Assembly (NCBI GenBank): GCA_028696365.1
Contig: JAQVHG010000108.1
Span: 1-7,330, forward strand
From: Methanofollis sp.
GTDB taxonomy: Archaea > Halobacteriota > Methanomicrobia > Methanomicrobiales > Methanofollaceae
Reading direction: 5' to 3'
DNA length: 7,330 nucleotides
In this document: piece by piece, positions 1-6,962 of the stretch
Numbering within the stretch: the stretch's first letter is position 1
Layout of the letters: every line of letters begins with the position of its first letter
Translations under genes and position numbers: made by a program
Notes under the pieces: model-generated
Databases searched by the model: none
Seen by the model: the letters and a program-made list of their open reading frames with translations, nothing else
Told to the model about the DNA's origin: nothing

Positions 1-1097
1 CCAAGGCCCTGGACGGGTCTACCCTCGACCTCACCGCACTGGTCCGGGAACTCTTCGCCGAGGCCGGCGGGCGCAGCCTCTTCCGGTATACAGGTGCAGG
101 GTTCACGGGCTTTGACTCGACCCTCTACGCCACCTACGACGTCGTCTTCAACAAAATGAAAGACAACGAGACCGAGTACTGGTTCTTTGGTGCATATCTT
201 GGGATGGTGCTTGCCACGGCGACCGGGTGCAGGGTGGTGGTCGGTGAAAATCCGATCTCTATGACAGGCGGCGACCAGTTCAACGAGATGGTCCTGCTTG
301 AAGCTCCGCATGCGGCGGTAAAACGCATTTTTCACGACACGATCCCCCTCTCACGACTCCCTTCAGACCTCCGTGTGGCGTCGCTGGTCGTCGCCCTCGG
401 ATACGAGTACGCCCTGGAGGACAAGTGGTTCCCCAAACATCTGCAGACGCTCAGGAACCACCGGTGTCCAGGGAGCACTCTCCTCAAGGTGCTCTGGAGA
501 AAGAACAGCGAGAGCGAAGGACAGACCGGGGCCTTCATCAACCGCGTCCGGGGCTACTCGGTGCAGTTTGACAAGAAGGTCTACAACCAGCCTGTCCGTC
601 TTCTCGAATGGGCGATCGAACTTGACCAGATTGCAGGTGATCCTATGACCATACAGACACTCCATGAACTTGCCCAACTCGGGACGGATGTTGCGATCCC
701 GAAGGGATTTGAACCGCATAAGATCGAGAGACTCTTCAGGGAGTCGGTCAGGGCCGTCCTCGCACGGGGGACGCAGAAGTTTCAGCGCGAAGACTACGTC
801 GACGCCGTCATGGGGCGGTTGCTCAAGATGATGAAACGCGCCGGCGAAGACCAGTTCTTCAGAATCGACGGGCTCTATCATCCAGATGCAACGCAGGCAT
901 TTGCCGAAGCGTTCGTTGACTATGTCTATTATGGACTTTTCGACGGCAATGCCGGGAAGATGAAGCGTGCGGAGAACGACCTCGCCGACGGGTTCTACGC
1001 GGCGACGCTCCAGTTACGTGAACACTACTACCAGAGAAAAACCGCCGCAGAGAGTACAGCCGTTGAAGAGACAAAAACTGTAGAAGGAGGAAATTAA
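1..1097 (+). CDS. cas10d: Cas10d (Csc3), type I-D large subunit, C-terminal part (5' end outside window)
   Basis: The reading frame is open from base 3 with no stop, so the gene enters from the left; 364 C-terminal residues are visible. Cas10d is the large subunit of the type I-D Cascade. In the family the N-terminus carries an HD nuclease domain and degenerate polymerase-like palm domains, none of which can be checked here. The visible part has a stretch with GVVVGENPI-like character (TGCRVVVGENPISM), a GYEYALEDKW segment, and an alpha-helical C-terminal domain (LHELAQLGTDVAIPKG, YVDAVMGRLLKMMKRAGED) that resembles Csc3 C-termini. The last 20 or so residues are charged and low in complexity. 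ATG 156 is not the start: coding continues upstream of it and it has no ribosome binding site. It ends 1 nt before csc2. The identification rests on recognised family resemblance plus the csc2-csc1 context; a type III Cas10 is unlikely next to these genes. Confidence 0.87.
   Translation, partial: KALDGSTLDLTALVRELFAEAGGRSLFRYTGAGFTGFDSTLYATYDVVFNKMKDNETEYWFFGAYLGMVLATATGCRVVVGENPISMTGGDQFNEMVLLEAPHAAVKRIFHDTIPLSRLPSDLRVASLVVALGYEYALEDKWFPKHLQTLRNHRCPGSTLLKVLWRKNSESEGQTGAFINRVRGYSVQFDKKVYNQPVRLLEWAIELDQIAGDPMTIQTLHELAQLGTDVAIPKGFEPHKIERLFRESVRAVLARGTQKFQREDYVDAVMGRLLKMMKRAGEDQFFRIDGLYHPDATQAFAEAFVDYVYYGLFDGNAGKMKRAENDLADGFYAATLQLREHYYQRKTAAESTAVEETKTVEGGN
636..642 (+). promoter_or_regulatory. 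Internal ribosome binding site for Cas11d (GGTGATC)
   Basis: GGTGATC, extended to AGGTGATCC at 635-643, is a perfect complement to the anti-Shine-Dalgarno end of archaeal 16S rRNA. It lies inside cas10d, 2 nt before ATG 645. No other internal ATG checked in the visible part of cas10d has such a match. Confidence 0.6.
645..1097 (+). CDS. cas11d: Putative Cas11d small subunit from an internal start within cas10d
   Basis: ATG 645 is in frame with cas10d and would give a 150-residue, mostly helical protein starting MTIQTLHELAQLG and sharing the Cas10d stop. It is preceded by GGTGATC at 636-642, complementary to the archaeal 16S 3' end, 2 nt before the ATG. The cas4 GTG start has the same sequence and spacing. 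In known I-D systems the small subunit Cas11d is translated independently from the 3' part of cas10d and lines the complex along the crRNA and target. Size, position and fold type agree. The signal could be a coincidence, since it also encodes the residues Gly-Asp of Cas10d; no expression evidence can be had from sequence alone. Confidence 0.62.
   Translation: MTIQTLHELAQLGTDVAIPKGFEPHKIERLFRESVRAVLARGTQKFQREDYVDAVMGRLLKMMKRAGEDQFFRIDGLYHPDATQAFAEAFVDYVYYGLFDGNAGKMKRAENDLADGFYAATLQLREHYYQRKTAAESTAVEETKTVEGGN
1086..1090 (+). promoter_or_regulatory. Ribosome binding site of csc2 (GGAGG)
   Basis: GGAGG within AAGGAGGAAA lies 8 nt before ATG 1099 and overlaps the last codons of cas10d. It fixes the csc2 start and is the most classical site in the operon, in keeping with Csc2 being needed in many copies per complex (inference). 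Confidence 0.8.
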
Positions 1098-1098
1098 A

Positions 1099-2091
1099 AT
1101 GAGCGAAGATGTGATCCAGAAATTTGGCGAGACGATCAAGGACTACACACTCGAAACACCTGAGAAGAGGCCGAAGAACCGCTACGTGAACCTCCTGGTC
1201 CTCCGCGAACTGCTCTCGGCGGCACGGTTCACCACCGACGGTACCGAGGCAAACTCGGCGGTGATCCGTATCGGGGATACTGAGGAGACAGTCGGGAAAC
1301 TCTTCGGGCGCAAGCAGGTGGCAAGCGATCGTCGCGCCGCAAAGGCGGTGCAGCGGGCCCTGATCACCGACGAGATGAAGAAGAAGAATGCCACGTGGGA
1401 CGGGTGCTCGATGGAAGTGACAAAGATGTGCCAGCAGTGTCCTGAGTGTGCTCTCTTTGGCAGCGCCGCATCTGAAGGCAAGGTCAGCATGACCTCCCGC
1501 GTCATGTACGACGAGGCCTACACGATCAGGTCCTTAAGTACGGTCGTCGAGGAGTTTTTCCAGAACGCACCAGGGGACGCCTACGTCAAGAACGCGACCC
1601 CAGGGATCCGTGAGCCTGACTTCTTCAAAGAGGGTGTGCTCTTCCCCTGCGTGGTGACCCTCAAAGACGTCACTCTTGAGGAGGTGCTCTTCTTTATGAA
1701 TGTCACCGATCGGAACTCCAGGTACGGCGCCACAGGAACTCGTTTCGGGAAGGTCAGGAACCACCTCCTCGGGGTCTACGCGGGCGGACGGGAAGGGCCG
1801 TCGAGTCTTGAGGTGACACGCGAGATCGTCTGTGCCCTTGCCGGAGGGTCTGACAAGGAGGCGATCCAGCAGGTGATGTCTGCCGATACGCTGGACCTTG
1901 AAGCCGTAAAGGCGGCGGCCGTCCAGGGGTATGAAGACCTTGCCGCTCGCCACCGTATCGTCTCCACAAAGGTCGACGAGGCGGCGACTACAGAGGTCCT
2001 CGATGCGATGAAGGACGACTCGACGGTTGCGGCCCTGCTCACGACTCAACTTGGAAAACTGGACGAATATCTTACCGTCCCCAAGAAGTGA
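1099..2091 (+). CDS. csc2: Csc2 (Cas7d), type I-D Cascade backbone subunit
   Basis: This 330-residue protein is a Cas7-family RAMP protein. Several copies coat the crRNA spacer and form the Cascade filament. Recognisable Csc2 features are the N-terminal segment NRYVNLLVLRELLSAARF, a cysteine cluster (C103, C111, C114, C117; MCQQCPEC) that fits the zinc-binding insertion described for Csc2, the following LFGSAASEGKVSMTSR segment, and the glycine-rich GATGTRFGKVRNHLLGVYAGG motif typical of RAMP RNA-binding proteins. Length is usual for the family. The start is ATG 1099, set by GGAGG 8 nt upstream and 1 nt after the cas10d stop. The end overlaps or nearly touches csc1. Identification is strong. 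Confidence 0.93.
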   Translation: MSEDVIQKFGETIKDYTLETPEKRPKNRYVNLLVLRELLSAARFTTDGTEANSAVIRIGDTEETVGKLFGRKQVASDRRAAKAVQRALITDEMKKKNATWDGCSMEVTKMCQQCPECALFGSAASEGKVSMTSRVMYDEAYTIRSLSTVVEEFFQNAPGDAYVKNATPGIREPDFFKEGVLFPCVVTLKDVTLEEVLFFMNVTDRNSRYGATGTRFGKVRNHLLGVYAGGREGPSSLEVTREIVCALAGGSDKEAIQQVMSADTLDLEAVKAAAVQGYEDLAARHRIVSTKVDEAATTEVLDAMKDDSTVAALLTTQLGKLDEYLTVPKK

Positions 2092-2096
2092 GGTCC

Positions 2097-2858
2097 ATGG
2101 CCACGACTGTCGCACCCAGACCGACGGCGGCGGGGCAGGGCGTGCATGGCGTGCAGGTCTACGAGGGTGTGCTGGAGTTGATGGGCGAACTCTTCTTTGC
2201 CACCCTTGAGCCCGGCAACCGCTACGTGACAAAGCCGCTGATCCTGAACACAGCGCTCTACTATGCCCTGGGATATGCCCGGGGTTCTTACGTAAACTGG
2301 GCGAGCGGTCGGCGGTCGAAGCGGCAACAGCCGACCTATCTCGAAGACACGGCCGGGCTCGCCGACGAGATCTATGTCTCGGTCGCCAGGCCGGTCACCC
2401 CGCTCAGGTTCACCACCGAGAATGCCAATGCTCGTGGCGACGAGTATGTCCAGAGGAACCAGCCTGCAAAGCAGATGAACTCGCCGACCGGTAAGATCGG
2501 GACGCGAAAGCAGATCCAGCCTGGTGCAAAGTTCCGGTTCTTTGTCCTGGCCTTCGACGGTGCAGTCCCTGACCTCCCGACCTATGTACGGGTCGGGAAA
2601 AAACGGACCAAGGCCCTGATCAAGTGGAACCTTCTGCCGGTCAGGCGGCATACTGGACGGTTCATGATGAATCATCCGGTCCTCGTCGACGACCTGGCCC
2701 ATATGCCCATCGGAGACATCAGGTTCTCCAGGATGGTCCCGTTTGACGTGATCGAGCATGGGCGGTTCGAGGGGGCGTATTATGCGTTCACCTGCACCGA
2801 CGGCGAGAAGGTCTGTCTCCCGGCCGACCTACAGTTCCTCAGGCGGTGGCGGGCATGA
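2097..2858 (+). CDS. csc1: Csc1 (Cas5d), type I-D Cascade subunit binding the crRNA 5' handle
   Basis: This protein of about 253 residues is a Cas5-family RAMP, which caps the 5'-handle end of the I-D complex and helps in PAM recognition. The conserved core begins at VQVYEGVLELMGELFFATLEPG, the first beta strand and helix of the fold, followed by KPLILNTALYYALGYARG, very like other Csc1 N-termini. The start is uncertain. ATG 2097 has GAGGT at 2090-2094, slightly close; GTG 2088 (256 residues) overlaps the csc2 stop as GTGA but has no clear binding site. Either leaves roughly 18 to 21 residues, rich in Ala, Thr and Pro, before the conserved core. The stop overlaps the cas3' start as ATGA, which suggests translational coupling. 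Confidence 0.88.
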   Translation: MATTVAPRPTAAGQGVHGVQVYEGVLELMGELFFATLEPGNRYVTKPLILNTALYYALGYARGSYVNWASGRRSKRQQPTYLEDTAGLADEIYVSVARPVTPLRFTTENANARGDEYVQRNQPAKQMNSPTGKIGTRKQIQPGAKFRFFVLAFDGAVPDLPTYVRVGKKRTKALIKWNLLPVRRHTGRFMMNHPVLVDDLAHMPIGDIRFSRMVPFDVIEHGRFEGAYYAFTCTDGEKVCLPADLQFLRRWRA

Positions 2859-4924
2859 TCGTCGAGGGGCTTTCCCTGCCCAGGTATGAGGCAGAACCGC
2901 TGGTCGGGGATCTGCCCCCCTTCGGTCATCAGGTGGTTGCAAGAGAGACCATCGAGACGCAGGACGAGTTCTATCTTGCGCTTACGGCTCCGACAGGTTC
3001 GGGCAAGACCAATGCATGGGCTGTGCCCGCTCTGGCCGGTGAGCGTCTCGGCGTGGTCCTTGCTCTGTACCCGACCAACGCCCTGGCCAGAGATCAGTAC
3101 AGGTCTCTGTGCCGTCTCAGGGACCGTCTGAACCCCTCAAAGCCTGTGGAGTACCTCGATGCCGAGCGTCTTGGGCTGAAAAGGGACGAGTACGATTATC
3201 ATATGACAAAGGGCGATGTGCTGGTGCAGATCGTCAGGAGGATGAAGCGGTCTGGCGGGGTCATTGTCACCAACCCAGACATCTTCATCTACGGGTTGAA
3301 GGGCTACTTTTCCAACCATTATCTCTCGTCGGTCCTGAAGAACATGGTCTCGACGGTGGTCTTCGACGAGTTCCATCTCTTCGATCTGAAACAGACCGAC
3401 ATGATCCTCTTCCTCCTCGACGAGGTCTCGTCTTATGATTCGGCATTGATGAAGCGTTTTATCTTCCTCTCGGCGACGCCGAACGAGCGGGCGCTTGCCA
3501 AGATCCGGGATGTCATGCAGGGTAACCTTGTGGTCGCCGGGCCGCACTGCGACGTGCCGGTCGTCGACGAGGTGCAGGTGATGCCAGAGGTGGATCTCAG
3601 GTTTGTCCGTGGGAGGAGGTTTGGCGTGGGGGAGGCGGTCCTTGCAGATCTCGACCGGTTCATGGAGTTCTGCACCGGGTGCAGGACAGCGGTCATCCTG
3701 GACAGCCCTGCAGAAGTCTGGATGGTGGCCGATTTCCTGCGTGAACAGACCGACCTTCGTGTCTGCGAGATGAGCGGGTATCACCGTGGTTCGATGGACG
3801 AGCCTTTCGATGTACTCGTCGGGAACAAGGCGGTCGAGGTCGGGATCGACTTCAAGGGGGAGACGGCGATCCAGCGGCTGATCTTCTCGGCGCACAACCT
3901 TAGCGAGTTCTTGCAGAGGTTTGGCCGGCTCAGGAACCCAGAGCCTGGGGTCGCATACCAGGCGGTCTGCTACGCACCGCGCGAGACGGTCGATCACTTT
4001 TCGGCGGTCGAGCGGGTGTCGAGGGAGGGGCTCAAGGAGAGGCTTCGTAGGACAATGCGGGATCCGAGAGTGGCGCAGAGTTTTACCTGGCGCTATGGTT
4101 ACCTGGAGGCCTGGGAGCATATCTGCAAGCATGCGACCGGGATCGGGGCCCGCGAGGCGAGAGCGATGATCAACGACGACGGAGCACGGCCTCTCACCGG
4201 CGGCGTGCCGTCTGACCGGCGGGAGAGGGTGATGGCAGAGGGGCTTGCTCGTCTCTATCGTCATTATTTCGAGGGGTCAGGGATCTCTCCTGAGGAGATT
4301 TTTCAGTGTCAGGGCCTTGTACCGCTTGAGAACTACACAGAGGCTGATGTCCCCCTCCTCGACCTGATCGACGAACTGGTCAGTTTCAGGGGGAACGGGA
4401 TGGACCTTGCCTATCTCAACCTGACCGACGGGGGTTCTGGGACCTACGATCTTTTCTTCCTGCTCCGCTGGACTGATCTGGAGGTCGTGAGTCGTGAAGA
4501 GTTCTTGCAGGCGCTCCCTGAGGAACGGCGGTCCTGGGGCCGCGAGGTCGCAGGGCGGGTGGCGGGGTATGTCTTTGTCCGCGGTAGGGTCGAGAGTCCG
4601 CGGTCGGTGAAGATGGAGGGGGCGACGTTCTGGGAGATGGGGAGGCCTGATCAGGAGCGCGTGCCCCGGGTCGTCCCTGGCATCGGGCCGTATGTGGGGA
4701 GCCGCGATCCCGCGGTCCCTGTCCCTGACATTACGGGATTGAGTGAGGCGATCCGGAATAAGGGAGTGTTCTGTCGCTACTTCGCACACAGGGGATATGT
4801 CGCCAAGGAACTCTTCGACCTCGACGACTATCTCAGGTTGGTCCCGTTCAAGGACGGGAGCTTGGCCCTCCACCTCGATGCTCTGTATGCCGATTGTGCC
4901 GCCTTCGAGCACCAGGTGCGGTGA
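2855..4924 (+). CDS. cas3': Cas3' helicase, type I-D (no HD domain)
   Basis: A superfamily 2 DNA helicase of 689 residues, recruited by target-bound Cascade to unwind DNA. Motifs in order, numbered from ATG 2855: GHQ near residue 25; Walker A APTGSGKT at 45-52; DEFH box at 171-174 (motif II, a DExH variant); SAT at 206-208 (motif III); VGIDF at 329-333 (motif V); QRFGRLR at 354-360 (motif VI, arginine finger). Motif I begins only about 45 residues in, so there is no room for an HD nuclease domain; in I-D that activity normally resides in Cas10d. The C-terminal half (from about 400) has no motif I recognise and is probably the family accessory domain. ATG 2855 overlaps the csc1 stop as ATGA; GTG 2846 (692 residues) is the alternative. 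cas4 follows 4 nt after the stop. Confidence 0.93.
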   Translation: MIVEGLSLPRYEAEPLVGDLPPFGHQVVARETIETQDEFYLALTAPTGSGKTNAWAVPALAGERLGVVLALYPTNALARDQYRSLCRLRDRLNPSKPVEYLDAERLGLKRDEYDYHMTKGDVLVQIVRRMKRSGGVIVTNPDIFIYGLKGYFSNHYLSSVLKNMVSTVVFDEFHLFDLKQTDMILFLLDEVSSYDSALMKRFIFLSATPNERALAKIRDVMQGNLVVAGPHCDVPVVDEVQVMPEVDLRFVRGRRFGVGEAVLADLDRFMEFCTGCRTAVILDSPAEVWMVADFLREQTDLRVCEMSGYHRGSMDEPFDVLVGNKAVEVGIDFKGETAIQRLIFSAHNLSEFLQRFGRLRNPEPGVAYQAVCYAPRETVDHFSAVERVSREGLKERLRRTMRDPRVAQSFTWRYGYLEAWEHICKHATGIGAREARAMINDDGARPLTGGVPSDRRERVMAEGLARLYRHYFEGSGISPEEIFQCQGLVPLENYTEADVPLLDLIDELVSFRGNGMDLAYLNLTDGGSGTYDLFFLLRWTDLEVVSREEFLQALPEERRSWGREVAGRVAGYVFVRGRVESPRSVKMEGATFWEMGRPDQERVPRVVPGIGPYVGSRDPAVPVPDITGLSEAIRNKGVFCRYFAHRGYVAKELFDLDDYLRLVPFKDGSLALHLDALYADCAAFEHQVR

Positions 4925-4926
4925 TC
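4920..4926 (+). promoter_or_regulatory. Ribosome binding site of cas4 (GGTGATC)
   Basis: GGTGATC overlaps the cas3' stop codon and ends 2 nt before GTG 4929. It decides the non-ATG start of cas4, since the nearby ATG 4927 is followed at once by a stop. Same sequence and spacing as the internal site in cas10d at 636-642. Confidence 0.72.
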
Positions 4927-4928
4927 AT

Positions 4929-5486
4929 GTGAGCAGATCTGATCTCGTCAACATCTCAGATCTCAACCAGTATCTCTACTGTCCTCGTCGGCTCTATTAC
5001 CTGATGTTTTACCAGACGCAGGGGGTGAACGTCTTCCTCGCCGACGGCCGGGCTCTTCACCGTCGCCAGAGTCGGCGGGGCGGGTGGTATCGTGAGGTCT
5101 ATCTCCGCGCCGAGGCCCTCCACATGCATGGGAGGATCGACGTCGTCGAGCGGGTCGGCGGGGTCGTGGTCCCGGTGGAGCGCAAGCATGGGTCGAGGTA
5201 TTATGAGAACGATCTGGTCCAGTTGGCGGCCTATGCCATGCTCCTCGAAGACTACCTGGGCGAGCGGGTGCCTTTCGGGTATCTGTATCTCTATGGGACC
5301 GATACACGCTCTTTCATCGAGATCACCGAGCGGCTCAGGGAGAAGGTGAGGGAGACGGTCGAGGCGATCAGGGCGATGAGGGCCGATGAGGTCCCGGGGT
5401 TCTCGGAGAACCCGAACAAATGCAGGAAGTGCAGTACGGTCACCTACTGTATGCCCTATGAGGCCCGCGTCCTGGAGGAGGGGTAA
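4929..5486 (+). CDS. cas4: Cas4, PAM-selecting RecB-like nuclease with iron-sulfur cluster
   Basis: 185 residues from GTG 4929. Cas4 trims prespacers and selects them by PAM before Cas1-Cas2 integrates them. The sequence shows the complete set of family residues: C18 (QYLYCPRRLYY), then the nuclease residues H44, D71 (GRIDVV), E84 and K86 (VERK, in place of the common VEYK or VEIK), and Q98-Y102 (the QxxxY motif). C165, C168 and C174 (KCRKCSTVTYC) join C18 to hold a 4Fe-4S cluster. The frame is open further upstream inside cas3', to an ATG at 4743, but that extension is not Cas4-like; the GTG start has a perfect binding site and begins where Cas4 similarity begins. It lies 5 nt before cas1, as usual for the adaptation module. 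Confidence 0.93.
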   Translation: MSRSDLVNISDLNQYLYCPRRLYYLMFYQTQGVNVFLADGRALHRRQSRRGGWYREVYLRAEALHMHGRIDVVERVGGVVVPVERKHGSRYYENDLVQLAAYAMLLEDYLGERVPFGYLYLYGTDTRSFIEITERLREKVRETVEAIRAMRADEVPGFSENPNKCRKCSTVTYCMPYEARVLEEG

Positions 5487-5491
5487 GGAGG

Positions 5492-6532
5492 ATGGCAGAG
5501 TCAGAGCGTGCGGTCGAGGGGGCGGAGGCGTTCAGGGCGGTGCGGGCGTCTGAGGGGATGTTCGATGACGAGGTGGTCTATGTCTCGACGCAGCGGTGTC
5601 GTGTGAGGGCGGAGGGGGGCAGGATCACAGTCACGCCTTGGGGCGAGAAGGAGGCCCTGGCCTCGTTCCCGGCTGAGAAGGTGAAGACGGTGAATGTCTT
5701 TGGGAGCGTTTCGGTCGCCTCGTCGGTGCTCACGAGGTGTCAGGAGAAGGGGATGGTGGTGAACTATTTCACCTATTATGGGCGCTACAAGGGGAGTTTT
5801 GTCCCGGTGCACAACACCATCGCCGAGGTCCGGCGCCGCCAGTATGGGTGCACGGGTGCTCGGGCGCTGAGGATTGCGCGTGCGATGATCAAGGCGAAGA
5901 TCAGGAATTCCAGGACGCTCCTCTCCAGGAAGCATGTCACGCCGCCTGGGCGGATGAAGGAGTTGGAGGAGGGTGTCGGGGGTGCGAGAACCATGGGTGC
6001 GCTGCGGAGTGTCGAGGGGGAGGCGGCGGCGCTCTACTTTGCGTGTCTGGACGAGTGTCTGATCGAGGGCTGGAGTTTCCAGAAGAGGACGCGCCGGCCG
6101 CCAGAGGATCATATCAACGCTCTCCTTTCTCTGACGTATACGATGGTCACAAACGAGGTCATCTCTGCCCTGCGGCAGTATAATCTCGACCCCTTCCTCG
6201 GGGTGATGCATACCGATCGCCACGGGAGGCCAGCGCTCGCCCTCGATCTCTTAGAGGAGTTCAGGCCGATCTTTTGCGATGCGTTCGCTCTGAGGTTGGT
6301 GAACCTGAGGGTCCTGTCGCATGAGGACTTCAAGGAGGACAATCATCTGAAGGACTCGGCGTTTAAGGTCTATCTTGCGCAGTATGACGCGTATATGAAG
6401 GAGGAGTTCCGGCATCCGGTCTTCAAGTACCGGGTGTCGAGGAGGCGTGCGATTATTATGCAGGCGATTTTGCTCAGGAAGGCGATGACCGGAGAGATGA
6501 AGCGGTATCATCCTCTGGTCTTCACGAGGTGA
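5492..6532 (+). CDS. cas1: Cas1, CRISPR integrase
   Basis: 346 residues from ATG 5492. Cas1 is the DNA integrase that, as a dimer of dimers around Cas2, inserts spacers at the leader end. The N-terminal beta domain is visible from VVYVSTQRCRVRAEGGRITV. The catalytic metal-binding residues are present: E175 (SVEGEAAALYF), H240 (FLGVMHTDR) and D252 (ALDLLEEFRP). Most Cas1 proteins begin only a few residues before the YV strand, so the first 22 residues here are extra. Met23 (ATG 5558) would give an ordinary 324-residue protein but has no well-spaced binding site, while ATG 5492 has purine-rich GGAGGAGGGG at 5474-5483; a GGAGG directly touching the ATG is too close to serve it. The start is therefore open, the function is not. 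Confidence 0.95.
   Translation: MAESERAVEGAEAFRAVRASEGMFDDEVVYVSTQRCRVRAEGGRITVTPWGEKEALASFPAEKVKTVNVFGSVSVASSVLTRCQEKGMVVNYFTYYGRYKGSFVPVHNTIAEVRRRQYGCTGARALRIARAMIKAKIRNSRTLLSRKHVTPPGRMKELEEGVGGARTMGALRSVEGEAAALYFACLDECLIEGWSFQKRTRRPPEDHINALLSLTYTMVTNEVISALRQYNLDPFLGVMHTDRHGRPALALDLLEEFRPIFCDAFALRLVNLRVLSHEDFKEDNHLKDSAFKVYLAQYDAYMKEEFRHPVFKYRVSRRRAIIMQAILLRKAMTGEMKRYHPLVFTR
6526..6532 (+). promoter_or_regulatory. Ribosome binding site of cas2 (GAGGTGA)
   Basis: GAGGTGA overlaps the cas1 stop codon and lies 6 nt before GTG 6539, supporting that non-ATG start. Confidence 0.65.
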
Positions 6533-6538
6533 AGGGGG

Positions 6539-6805
6539 GTGCGGCTGGTGGTGACCTATGATATCTCCAAGGACAAGGTCAGGAACCGGGTCTTCAGGAT
6601 CCTTGAGGGGTATGGGGCGTGGAAGCAGTATAGTATCTTTGAACTCGAGATCACCGAGGTGCAGCGGGTGCAGATGGAAGAGAAGGTCAGGGGGGTTATC
6701 GGGCCGCATGACAGGGTGCGGGTCTATGAACTCTGTGCAAGGTGTGTCGGGAAGATCAAGGATCTTGGGGAGCAGTCGCCGGAGTCGCTCTCCAATGTGG
6801 TGTAG
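6539..6805 (+). CDS. cas2: Cas2, adaptation complex scaffold
   Basis: 88 residues from GTG 6539. Cas2 is a small ferredoxin-fold protein whose dimer bridges two Cas1 dimers during spacer acquisition. It begins with the typical first strand MRLVVTYDIS, including the conserved D8, then VRNRVFRILEGYGAWKQYSIFELEIT, the standard second strand and family signature (QYSxFE). Length is normal. It follows cas1 by 6 nt and is the last gene of the operon; the leader and array begin directly downstream in the same direction. Confidence 0.94.
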   Translation: MRLVVTYDISKDKVRNRVFRILEGYGAWKQYSIFELEITEVQRVQMEEKVRGVIGPHDRVRVYELCARCVGKIKDLGEQSPESLSNVV

Positions 6806-6962
6806 GGAAAGGTTCTTGTGAGTGGGGGAGAGAGGAGTAGTTGTGGCCTGGCGTGTCATGCCTCTTTATAAAGGAAGGGTACGGCAGGGGTCCATGATCT
6901 GAGCCTCTTATTTTGAGGGCGTGTGTTGGTTTGTTTGGCTGGTGCACGGAAAATGGGGGGCA
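6806..6962 (+). promoter_or_regulatory. CRISPR leader
   Basis: This non-coding stretch of 157 nt between the cas2 stop and the first repeat is richer in T and less GC-rich than the genes. It holds a TATA box at 6865-6872, a T-rich segment TTATTTT at 6908-6914 flanked by CCTC and GAGG (a short possible hairpin), further T-rich runs (TTGGTTTGTTTGG), and AAAATGGGGGGCA just before repeat 1, the position where leader-anchoring sites for integration usually lie. Orientation is supported by the adjacent cas2 and by the ATTGAAAC end of the repeats. The T-rich segment could also stop transcription of the cas operon. No gene is seen here. Confidence 0.8.
6865..6872 (+). promoter_or_regulatory. Archaeal TATA box for pre-crRNA transcription
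   Basis: TTTATAAA matches the archaeal box A. Transcription would be expected about 25 nt downstream, near 6892-6900, which gives some 65 to 70 nt of leader transcript before repeat 1. The upstream flank (GCCTC) is not purine-rich, so the BRE is weak. Predicted from sequence only. Confidence 0.6.

Noticed and set aside
156..158. ATG 156 as the true start of the first gene
   Set aside because: Coding in the same frame continues to the left edge without a stop, and no ribosome binding site precedes it; the gene is cut by the window edge.
363..881. Minus-strand open frame (172 residues) opposite cas10d
   Set aside because: Antisense to a well-supported gene, with no recognisable domain and no binding site noticed.
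1..1097. Type III Cas10 instead of Cas10d
   Set aside because: The neighbours are csc2, csc1 and cas3', which define I-D, and the visible C-terminus resembles Csc3; no Csm or Cmr genes are present.
3137..4264. Long minus-strand open frame (375 residues) opposite cas3'
   Set aside because: Lies fully antisense to helicase motifs of cas3', with a His, Pro and Arg-rich composition typical of shadow frames in GC-rich DNA.
4743..4928. Upstream extension of cas4 to ATG 4743
   Set aside because: It would overlap the cas3' end by about 180 nt in another frame, its sequence is not Cas4-like, and GTG 4929 has a perfect GGTGATC site.
5501..6223. Minus-strand open frame (240 residues) opposite cas1
   Set aside because: Antisense to Cas1 catalytic motifs; low-complexity Arg, Pro and His composition.
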